Source: JAAZFF01 sp964405775 (GTDB lineage: Bacteria; Verrucomicrobiota; Kiritimatiellia; RFP12; UBA3636). From it: a stretch of DNA of 20,389 nt. The DNA lies in the NCBI GenBank assembly GCA_964405775.1, contig CAYOPG010000039.1, forward strand, positions 1 through 20,389, given 5' to 3'. A model generated the notes under the pieces. It searched no databases, was not told the DNA's origin, and saw only the letters and a program-made list of their open reading frames with translations. Below are positions 14,187-20,389 of the stretch, in pieces; the stretch's first letter is position 1; every line of letters begins with the position of its first letter. Position numbers and translations under genes: made by a program.

Positions 14187-15884
14187 ATGCGCTGGTCAAA
14201 AACCCTTCACACAACGCTTCGCGACGACCCACAGGAAGCAGAGATAACATCGCACAAACTCCTGATCCGTGCTGGCCTTATTCACAAGGTTTCAGGGGGA
14301 CTTTACACTTTCACGCCCCTTGGTCTACGGGTGCTGCATAAAGTTGAGAATATCGTGCGTGAGGAGATGGACCGCGCAGGAGCGCAGGAAATACTGATGC
14401 CCGCTCTGCAGCCCATTGAAATGTGGGAAACTTCGGGACGCGCCTCGCAGATGGGAGCGTCGATGTTCCGCCTCAAGGACAGGCAGGACCGCACAATGGT
14501 TCTCGGCCCGACTCACGAAGAGGTCGTCACGGACTACATCACCCACATGGTAAACTCCTACCGCCAGCTCCCCTGCACGGTTTATCAAATCCAGACGAAG
14601 TTCCGCGACGAAATCCGCCCGCGCTTCGGCCTGATGCGTGCCAAAGAATTTATAATGAAGGACGCGTACAGCTTCGACGTTTCTCTGGAGGCCGCCGATG
14701 CCAGCTATCAGGCGATGTACGACGCATACGTGCGTATCTTCCAGCGTTGCGGAGTTTCCGCCAAACCCGTCGAGGCAGATACAGGAACTATGGGCGGCAA
14801 CCATTCGCACGAGTTTATGGTTCTCGCCCCCTCCGGAGAGGATGGCGTCCTCCACTGCCGAGAATGCGGCTACGCAGCCAACCAGGAACGCGCCGAACGC
14901 ACAACAAATGGTTCGGAGTTTCCCAACAAATCCGGTGACCCTGAAGAAGTCGCCACGCCGGGGGCACGTACCGTTGAAGAAGCGGCCAAAGCCGTGGGAG
15001 TCGAGACAAGACAGATCGTAAAGTCGCTGGTATATCTAGCCGATGGCAAACCCGTCATGGCCATAGTCCAGGGCACGCGCGAAATCAACGAATGCAAACT
15101 CCGCCGAGTGCTTGGTTGCGCCGAGCTCGTGCTGGCGGACGATGCCACGACGGCGAAGTTCGCTGGGCCGGTCGGCTCGATTGGCCCAGTCGGTGTAAAA
15201 ATCCCCGTCTATGCAGACAAAGGTTTAAAGGGCGCAAATGACATCGTTACCGGCGCAAACAAAGAAGGGTTCCACACCAAACACGTTTCGCTGGACAGCG
15301 CCACCGTCACCGCTTGGGAAGATCTCGCAACCGTCACCGCCGGAGATTCCTGCCCAAAATGCGGAGGCGCGCTCTCCATCGAACGTGGAATTGAAGTCGG
15401 CCATGTTTTCAAACTCGGCACAAAGTACACAAAAGCTTTCAACACCACATTCCTGGATTCTGAAAAGAAGTCGAACATTGTCGTCATGGGCTGCTACGGC
15501 ATAGGAATCACCAGAACCATGCAGGCGGTTGTTGAGCAGAATTTCGACAAAGACGGAATAGTCTGGCCTGTCTCGGTATCGCCCTTCCAAGTGGCACTGC
15601 TTCCTCTAGATGCAGCCAAGGACGACAATTGCCGCGCCGCCGCCGAGCGGCTGGAGAAGGAGCTTGAGGCGAACGGCATAGACGTATTCGTAGACGACCG
15701 TGAAGAACGTCCAGGCGTGAAGTTCAAGGACGCAGACCTTATCGGATTCACCGTACGCGTGGTGGTTGGAACTCGTTCTCTAGAAAAAGGCGGAGTTGAG
15801 ATCCACACACGAAAAACAGGCGAAACAGACTTGGTACCTGTTGACGAAGCTATAGCCGCAATAAAAAAAGCACTGGCGGAATGA
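14187..15884 (+). CDS. proS: Prolyl-tRNA synthetase, bacterial type with editing domain
   Basis: Class II aminoacyl-tRNA synthetase charging tRNA-Pro in the cytoplasm. ATG 14187 begins the conserved bacterial N-terminus (MRWSKTLHTTLRDDP); the frame is open upstream to 14040 but that part is not family-like. This gives 565 residues, the bacterial ProS size. It has GPTHEE at 107-112, motif 2 with TKFRDEIRPRFGLMRAKEF at 137-155, and motif 3 GCYGIGITRTM at 435-445. A YbaK-like editing insertion, which hydrolyses mischarged Ala-tRNA, lies at about 255-375. It is flanked by CxxC pairs C224/C227 and C389/C392. An anticodon-binding domain closes the protein. No clear ribosome site precedes the ATG. 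It lies 28 bp before the HU-type gene, probably in one transcript. Confidence 0.97.
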   Translation: MRWSKTLHTTLRDDPQEAEITSHKLLIRAGLIHKVSGGLYTFTPLGLRVLHKVENIVREEMDRAGAQEILMPALQPIEMWETSGRASQMGASMFRLKDRQDRTMVLGPTHEEVVTDYITHMVNSYRQLPCTVYQIQTKFRDEIRPRFGLMRAKEFIMKDAYSFDVSLEAADASYQAMYDAYVRIFQRCGVSAKPVEADTGTMGGNHSHEFMVLAPSGEDGVLHCRECGYAANQERAERTTNGSEFPNKSGDPEEVATPGARTVEEAAKAVGVETRQIVKSLVYLADGKPVMAIVQGTREINECKLRRVLGCAELVLADDATTAKFAGPVGSIGPVGVKIPVYADKGLKGANDIVTGANKEGFHTKHVSLDSATVTAWEDLATVTAGDSCPKCGGALSIERGIEVGHVFKLGTKYTKAFNTTFLDSEKKSNIVVMGCYGIGITRTMQAVVEQNFDKDGIVWPVSVSPFQVALLPLDAAKDDNCRAAAERLEKELEANGIDVFVDDREERPGVKFKDADLIGFTVRVVVGTRSLEKGGVEIHTRKTGETDLVPVDEAIAAIKKALAE

Positions 15885-15912
15885 TCCGCAAACCTGAACG
15901 GAGAAGTGGCGC

Positions 15913-16233
15913 ATGAAGAAAAAAGCAACTGAAAAGAAAGAAACGAAAACGCTGAACAAGCGAGACATAGTGCTTGAAATCAACAAGCAGACAGGGATCA
16001 CACAGCCAAAGGCTATGGAAGCCCTGCAAATCGTACTGGACTCTATATCCGAATGCCTCGCCAAAGGAGGACACGTCGAATTCCGCGATTTCGGTGTATT
16101 TGAATTGGCCGTGCGCCAGTCACGCGTAGGACGCAACCCGAATAAACCCGAGGAGACCGTCGTAATCCCCAAGCGCAAAGTCGTCAAGTTTAAACCCAGC
16201 AAAAAACTTAAGGAAATTGTCCTTGGCTCGTGA
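15913..16233 (+). CDS. HU/IHF-family DNA-binding protein
   Basis: Small basic, dimeric nucleoid protein that bends DNA. Its 106 residues consist of a Lys-rich extension (1-16) and an HU/IHF fold. The fold shows NKRDIVLEINKQTGI (about 15-29), GHVEFRDFGVFEL with its glycine turn, and the family signature around VGRNPNKPEE in the DNA-clasping arm. The FRDFGVFE and GRNP sequences are closer to IHF subunits than to classic HU, but I would not assign a subunit. Its ATG has GGAGAAG upstream at about 15900-15906. It sits between proS and hisS with gaps of 28 and 46 bp, which suggests co-transcription with the two synthetases. Confidence 0.93.
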   Translation: MKKKATEKKETKTLNKRDIVLEINKQTGITQPKAMEALQIVLDSISECLAKGGHVEFRDFGVFELAVRQSRVGRNPNKPEETVVIPKRKVVKFKPSKKLKEIVLGS

Positions 16234-16279
16234 TACGACGCGACCTGTTTTATCTTAAACCCTTAACGGGATTTTAATA

Positions 16280-17530
16280 ATGTCTGATTTTTCACCACCG
16301 CGCGGGATGCGCGATTTTTATCCGGAGGACATGAAGCTGCGAAACCGCATCTTCGACGCGTGGCGCTCCGCCGCGACGGCATCCGGCTTTGAACAGTACG
16401 ACGCCTGCGTCGTCGAATCCCTTGAACTTCTCCAACGCAAAGCCGGCGAGGAGATTGTCAACCAGATATATGCTTTCGAGGACAAGTCCGGACGCCAGCT
16501 TGCTCTCCGCCCGGAGATGACCCCTACCCTGGCCCGGATGGTCGCGGCTCGTCAAGGCGCACTCGCCTTCCCCATCAAATGGTTTACAATAGCGCAGTGC
16601 TTCAGGTATGAGCGCATGACTCGCGGTCGCAAACGCGAGCACTATCAACTGAACCTCGATATAATCGACGAAGCCTCAGTCTCAGCCGAAGCCGAGGTTA
16701 TATATACCGCGATCTCTGCACTTCGCCGCATGGGAGTGCCTGACTCCGCCTACAAAGTGCGTGTCTCAAACCGCGCGCTTCTCTCCGAGCTGCTCGTCTC
16801 TTTGGGGATCGAAAAAGAGTATCACTCCGGAGTCTTCATGGCGCTTGACAAAAAAGGCAAGATTCCCAGAGAGGAGATCGAGGGTCTGATGCGCTCGGAG
16901 AATCTAGACGACAGCGCGTGCTCCGCAGCTTTTGACCTGATGGATATAGCGACTCTCGAAGACGCGGAGAAAATCGTAGGAGTAGGTTCTCCAAATGCCG
17001 CTCGCATTCGCGAGCTTTTTGCGCTGCTGGCGGATTACGGGGTAGCAGAACAAGCCGTGTTCGACATCTCTGTGATCCGGGGTCTTTCATACTACACGGG
17101 AATTGTATTCGAGGCCTTCGACGTCAGAGGCGAATTCCGCGCAATCTTCGGCGGCGGCCGCTACGACAATCTGCTTTCAGCCATCGGAGGCAAATCAGCC
17201 TCCGCTGTCGGTCTTGGCTTCGGCGACGTCGTCATCGGCGAGATAATAGAGTCACTCGGACTTGAGGAAACAGTACCACACGAATGCATCGCTATCGGCT
17301 ACATGACCGACGATGAACGCTCGGTTGCTACACGCCTCGCAGGCAAGCTACGTTCGGATGGCAGTAACGTCACACTGCAGACTCGTCCAGCAAAGGCAAA
17401 AGCGTTCTTTTCGTTCGCCGGCTCCAACGCCACGCACGCCGTTTTTCTCGGCCCAGACGATCGTCTTTCAGGTAAAGCAAACCTCAAAAATCTCGCGACA
17501 CGCGAACAGACCTCAATCGATCTGCCCTAG
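16280..17530 (+). CDS. hisS: Histidyl-tRNA synthetase
   Basis: Class II synthetase that charges tRNA-His. The protein opens with PPRGMRDFYPED, the usual HisS start. It then has LRPEMTPTLARMV at 76-88, motif 2 FRYERMTRGRKREHYQLN at 108-125, the histidine-binding RGLSYYTGIVFE at 267-278 and GGGRYDNL at 291-298, followed by a short C-terminal anticodon domain. Its 416 residues are normal. The first motif reads RPEMTPTLAR instead of RPEGT as in typical proteobacterial HisS, placing it in a different subgroup. The alternative HisZ (a catalytically inactive paralogue) is unlikely because the histidine-binding motifs are intact. An ATG at 16280 with a weak ribosome site starts it. The gene ends in an intrinsic terminator. 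Confidence 0.96.
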   Translation: MSDFSPPRGMRDFYPEDMKLRNRIFDAWRSAATASGFEQYDACVVESLELLQRKAGEEIVNQIYAFEDKSGRQLALRPEMTPTLARMVAARQGALAFPIKWFTIAQCFRYERMTRGRKREHYQLNLDIIDEASVSAEAEVIYTAISALRRMGVPDSAYKVRVSNRALLSELLVSLGIEKEYHSGVFMALDKKGKIPREEIEGLMRSENLDDSACSAAFDLMDIATLEDAEKIVGVGSPNAARIRELFALLADYGVAEQAVFDISVIRGLSYYTGIVFEAFDVRGEFRAIFGGGRYDNLLSAIGGKSASAVGLGFGDVVIGEIIESLGLEETVPHECIAIGYMTDDERSVATRLAGKLRSDGSNVTLQTRPAKAKAFFSFAGSNATHAVFLGPDDRLSGKANLKNLATREQTSIDLP

Positions 17531-17549
17531 CAGATGTGTCGTTTTTTTT
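17520..17549 (+). terminator. Intrinsic terminator of hisS
   Basis: Perfect 6-bp stem ATCTGC / GCAGAT (17520-17525 and 17530-17535) around loop CCTA, then GTGTCG and a run of eight T (17542-17549). The stem contains the last codons and the TAG stop of hisS (17528-17530). It would end the proS-HU-hisS transcript before the convergent oxidoreductase gene. The 6-nt gap between stem and T-run is slightly long; CG (17518-17519) can pair with CG (17540-17541) across a bulge and close it. Confidence 0.7.
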
Positions 17550-17597
17550 GATACAACTGCCGTCCGGCTATTTGTTCGTTGAAGTAAACGGCTCTGC

Positions 17598-20258
17598 TTA
17601 CTTGGCGAAAACAGAGTAAATCCCCTGCATCCCCTCGGCATAGGATTCCAAAATCCGCAAACCTGTTGCCGAATCGGGGGCGCAAGCGACGAGCGCTTTT
17701 GCCAGATAAAGCTCCTTGAGTTGCGAGTTGCGGAACGTGGTGTCATTGTAGTCCGGGCGGTTGGAAGCAAGCGAATCCCGCAGGTTCTTCACGGCATATC
17801 CGGTGGCGCCACTGGTTGAGAGTAGCTTTTCAAGAACTGGCACCGCCTTCGAATCGGGTTTGCGGATCAAGGCAAGGCAGACAGCTCTTATGTGTGAGAA
17901 CTCCGACCCTATGTTAAGTTCCTTTAGTTTGGCGATTGTGGTCTCGCTATCTCCTCCAATCCGCGACAGCGCAATGATCATCGCGTCAAGAGCACTTACC
18001 GACGGACCGAACTGCCCCATACCCCTGTAGTTCCAGCCTTCGTCCCAGGAAGCAACGGCTATCGTGTCGATGAGCGTTTTACGGCCGACGTCTTCGCCCA
18101 GAAACGCGAGTATGGCTGCTGTTTCGGCATCACCGGGATTCGAGGCCAGCTTGGCCTTCAGCTCCGACCTGGCGGCATCGGGAGATATGAAGACGCGCGA
18201 TATGTCGTGGTACTCGTCGTTGTCGATGTGAGTGCATGGCTCGTCGGTTTCCTCAAGCGTCTTTGCAGGCAGTATGTCCTCTGCGGCGAGCTTTCTCTGT
18301 AGCGAGCGGACGTCTATAGAGCGTATTGGGCAATCAGCTTCGACTGCCATTGCGGCGGCTAAGCCAGCAGCGTACCCCTGGTTCTGAACGTCAGGCTGCA
18401 TGCGTATTAGCGGCAGGCAGTCGCGATGTGCGCTTACGCCTAGCCCAGTCACGAGCAACCCCTCGAAGCCCCGAGGCAGGAGTGCGCGCAGTGGCACATT
18501 CGCGAAACGCGCGTCATGCGCCGTCGGCTTAATCATGAACATCGGATGTATTATGAACCCGTGCGTATCGAAGTTGCTGTATGCGATGTTCACGGTGTCC
18601 GAATAAATCCTGTTCGCGAAGAAGTCCTGAGGTTGGAGCACGATGTCTCCGAGAATCCTGCGCCGCTCGCGGGTGTTTAGCATGGTAATCACATCGAATC
18701 CGTCCGTGTATTTCCCGCGAGCCGCGACGAAGGCGCGGGTGGCGTCCACTATATCGGAATCCATTATGAACGTAAAGTCGGTGTTGGTGCAGTTGTTACC
18801 GAGAACGACGGGAGAGAGCCCAGCCCCCTGCACAGCGGGTTCTTCCTTGAGATCCGACATGGTCTCGGCGCCAGCTGCGGCGGCGAAATCGCAGTTGCCG
18901 GTCGAGTCTATGACGAACTTCGAGAGTATAATACCCGCCCCGAAAGGGTTTACCACTACCGCTCCGCACGCGCGCTTGCCGTTCATCACAGCGGCCGCCG
19001 TCATGGTTTCAAAAAGAAGAACCGCTCCTTTTTCCGAGGCTCTTTCCATAAACCATTCGTTCTTCCACACCACGTTCATGCTGCCCTTGCTTGTGTCGAA
19101 ATCCGGAGCCGGTCCCATTGCGGTTATACCCCTGTCAATTTCGCTCGTGAAGCCTACGCGGTTTCCATAGTAGTACGAGCCTATGCGTCCGGAAAGCATT
19201 ACGCCTCCGAGAGTGGCCTGGTTCTCAGCGCATATTGTGCGCATCCCGCTGCGTGCTGCGCCGATGGCGGCAGGAGCGCCGCCAGTGCCGCCGCCTGCGA
19301 TGAAAACATCGCATTCTTTGATGACAGGCAGCGAATCGAGATCGAACTGAACTGTAGGGCACTCGCCAAAACGAAAATATGAATCTTTGCGCAGGACTTC
19401 AAATGAGCGCGGATCAGAGGTCGCGCTTTCGCCGAAACCTGCCGGGTCTGGCGCAGGCAGGGCGTTAACGATTGAAGCGATGGCGGATGCGTCTGACCTT
19501 TCGGCGATAAAGACGGGCGATGATGCCGATGGAGTGTACCCATCCACCACGCCGTCTCCGAAATCAACGCAGATTTCGTGCGCGTATGCCACGGCATCAG
19601 GTGACCACACAGCCTTTCTGAAAGCGGCGTTGGCCTCTGCAAAATCAAACATGGAAGAGCTGTTGAAGTTCCAGTCCATTTCCAGGCGGAACACATCAAA
19701 TTCACGCTCGCCTCCGTTGATCTTATCTGGCAACTGCGCACTCTTTATAATCGCGCTGTCTATAGCCGCTCCGCCGATTGCGTAAAGCCCCATCTTGCGA
19801 ATTCCTGGCTCGAACGGTTTCATCGGGACTCCGGCGGAGCGGGCGAAAGTAAGACGCTCGGTGGCGTCAATGACCACCTTGGCCGCTACCGCGTGGAATC
19901 CACTCCTGTCTGCGAATAAAGCGCCGCAGATACCGCCGCCTGAAGAGATCAACGGCCGGACTGGACGTAGCTGGAAGAGAAAATCTATGTCGGCGTCGAT
20001 CATCGCGCGATCCAGCTTGCCCTTTATCTCGACGGGGCGGAGCACTTGATCAGTGCCGAGCAGAGTTTTGTAGTCACAAGATTTTGGGCTTTGCAGATCC
20101 AGCTTCGCGCAGACATCCTCGCCGAAATAGGAATAAGGAGTTGCAGCGAAGACAGAGAGTCCGGACTTGCGCAGCTCAAGCGCGAGTGATACCGCTTTTA
20201 AAGTCCCGCCAATGATGAGAATGTCAACGGTTGAAATTACAGGGACGTTTATTTTCAT
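17598..20258 (-). CDS. Large FAD-dependent oxidoreductase with duplicated Rossmann halves and HEAT-like C-terminus
   Basis: 886-residue flavoprotein of the FAD_oxidored (PF12831-like) group, substrate unknown. Residues 11-45 (VDILIIGGTLKAVSLALELRK) form a first Rossmann unit whose glycine pattern is degenerate, and VIDATERLTFARSAG near 129-143 is its second strand. A second, intact unit begins at 316 (CDVFIAGGGTGGAPAAIGAARSG), with VIDSTGNCDFAAAAG at 449-463 and the family's C-terminal GLLVTGLGVSAHRDCLPLIRM (600-620). Residues about 690-880 contain short helical pairs resembling HEAT repeats. There is no signal peptide, so it should be cytoplasmic. Similar large enzymes are frequent in PVC bacteria that degrade polysaccharides; a role there is inference. 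It is monocistronic in this window with its own promoter, convergent with hisS, and has no Shine-Dalgarno sequence. Confidence 0.85.
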   Translation of the reverse strand: MKINVPVISTVDILIIGGTLKAVSLALELRKSGLSVFAATPYSYFGEDVCAKLDLQSPKSCDYKTLLGTDQVLRPVEIKGKLDRAMIDADIDFLFQLRPVRPLISSGGGICGALFADRSGFHAVAAKVVIDATERLTFARSAGVPMKPFEPGIRKMGLYAIGGAAIDSAIIKSAQLPDKINGGEREFDVFRLEMDWNFNSSSMFDFAEANAAFRKAVWSPDAVAYAHEICVDFGDGVVDGYTPSASSPVFIAERSDASAIASIVNALPAPDPAGFGESATSDPRSFEVLRKDSYFRFGECPTVQFDLDSLPVIKECDVFIAGGGTGGAPAAIGAARSGMRTICAENQATLGGVMLSGRIGSYYYGNRVGFTSEIDRGITAMGPAPDFDTSKGSMNVVWKNEWFMERASEKGAVLLFETMTAAAVMNGKRACGAVVVNPFGAGIILSKFVIDSTGNCDFAAAAGAETMSDLKEEPAVQGAGLSPVVLGNNCTNTDFTFIMDSDIVDATRAFVAARGKYTDGFDVITMLNTRERRRILGDIVLQPQDFFANRIYSDTVNIAYSNFDTHGFIIHPMFMIKPTAHDARFANVPLRALLPRGFEGLLVTGLGVSAHRDCLPLIRMQPDVQNQGYAAGLAAAMAVEADCPIRSIDVRSLQRKLAAEDILPAKTLEETDEPCTHIDNDEYHDISRVFISPDAARSELKAKLASNPGDAETAAILAFLGEDVGRKTLIDTIAVASWDEGWNYRGMGQFGPSVSALDAMIIALSRIGGDSETTIAKLKELNIGSEFSHIRAVCLALIRKPDSKAVPVLEKLLSTSGATGYAVKNLRDSLASNRPDYNDTTFRNSQLKELYLAKALVACAPDSATGLRILESYAEGMQGIYSVFAK

Positions 20259-20336
20259 TAGTATGTTTTATAGTTTTTTCAGGCGTGTCATCACATGTGT
20301 ACAAGCATCGCGCTTCAACTTTGTTTACTGCCCGTA

Positions 20337-20365
20337 ATTCTATTGTTCCAAGAGAACAAAGTCAA
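20337..20365 (-). promoter_or_regulatory. Near-consensus promoter of the FAD-oxidoreductase gene
   Basis: Minus-strand -35 TTGACT (20360-20365) and -10 TAGAAT (20337-20342) with a 17-bp spacer, the best promoter match in the window. Transcription should start near 20330, giving a leader of about 70 nt to ATG 20258. Confidence 0.75.
20343..20359 (-). promoter_or_regulatory. Palindromic operator filling the promoter spacer
   Basis: On the minus strand the 17-bp spacer is TTGTTC, TCTTG, GAACAA, a perfect inverted repeat with 6-bp arms that exactly occupies the space between -35 and -10. A protein bound there would block RNA polymerase, as repressors at spacer operators do, or remodel the spacer as MerR-type activators do. 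A related sequence, ACTTTGTTTACT (20318-20329), matches the reverse complement of 20351-20362 at 10 of 12 positions and may be a second half-site. Confidence 0.6.
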
Positions 20366-20389
20366 CCCCATCAGAACATTCCTGAGGGG
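20366..20389. other. Near-palindrome at the window edge
   Basis: CCCC, a bulged A, TCAGAA, CA, TTC, a bulged C, TGAGGGG: a 24-nt stem of about 10 pairs with two bulges, next to the -35 box of the oxidoreductase promoter. It may be the terminator stem of a gene outside the window or an upstream regulatory site. No long T-tract is visible inside the window. Confidence 0.4.

Overview
The window looks like a chromosomal piece of a Gram-negative-type bacterium that uses the MEP (non-mevalonate) isoprenoid route (dxr). It carries bactofilins, a eukaryote-like Ser/Thr kinase and a very large two-part FAD-dependent oxidoreductase. That mix resembles the PVC superphylum (Lentisphaerae, Kiritimatiellae or Verrucomicrobia relatives). 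This placement is inferred from gene content only; no rRNA or tRNA gene is present to confirm it. Sixteen protein genes fill almost all of the window. The longest gap is about 215 bp (13972-14186), and there is no insertion sequence, phage gene or CRISPR array.

Layout: (1) 11-1060, queA (tRNA queuosine synthesis) on the minus strand, with a good sigma70-type promoter at 1129-1157. (2) 1230-3196 on the plus strand, a DDD-motif glycosyltransferase followed by an RluA-type pseudouridine synthase. (3) 3223-13971, nine minus-strand genes in a row. In transcription order these are dxr, a GT4 glycosyltransferase, an uncharacterised transglutaminase-like protein, a membrane-anchored NERD protein, a beta-CASP metallo-beta-lactamase RNase-like protein, argC, bactofilin A, a zinc-ribbon bactofilin B, and a Ser/Thr kinase with zinc ribbons and a membrane anchor. 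The first four are packed with 2-bp gaps or overlaps and are very probably one operon. (4) 14187-17530 on the plus strand, proS, an HU/IHF-type DNA-binding protein and hisS, ending in an intrinsic terminator that overlaps the hisS stop codon. (5) 17598-20258 on the minus strand, an 886-residue FAD-dependent oxidoreductase with its own near-consensus promoter, whose 17-bp spacer is a perfect inverted repeat and so a likely operator.

Much of the window is housekeeping: queA and RluA in RNA modification, proS and hisS in aminoacylation, dxr in isoprenoid precursors, argC in arginine. Two neighbourhoods are more interesting. One is the translationally coupled pair of a transglutaminase-like protein and a membrane NERD protein behind dxr and a GT4 gene. 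The other is the bactofilin A / zinc-ribbon bactofilin / zinc-ribbon kinase cluster, which could be a phospho-regulated cytoskeletal module. Neither is shown to be a new system by sequence alone. The regulatory item best supported by the sequence is the palindrome-spaced promoter at 20337-20365.
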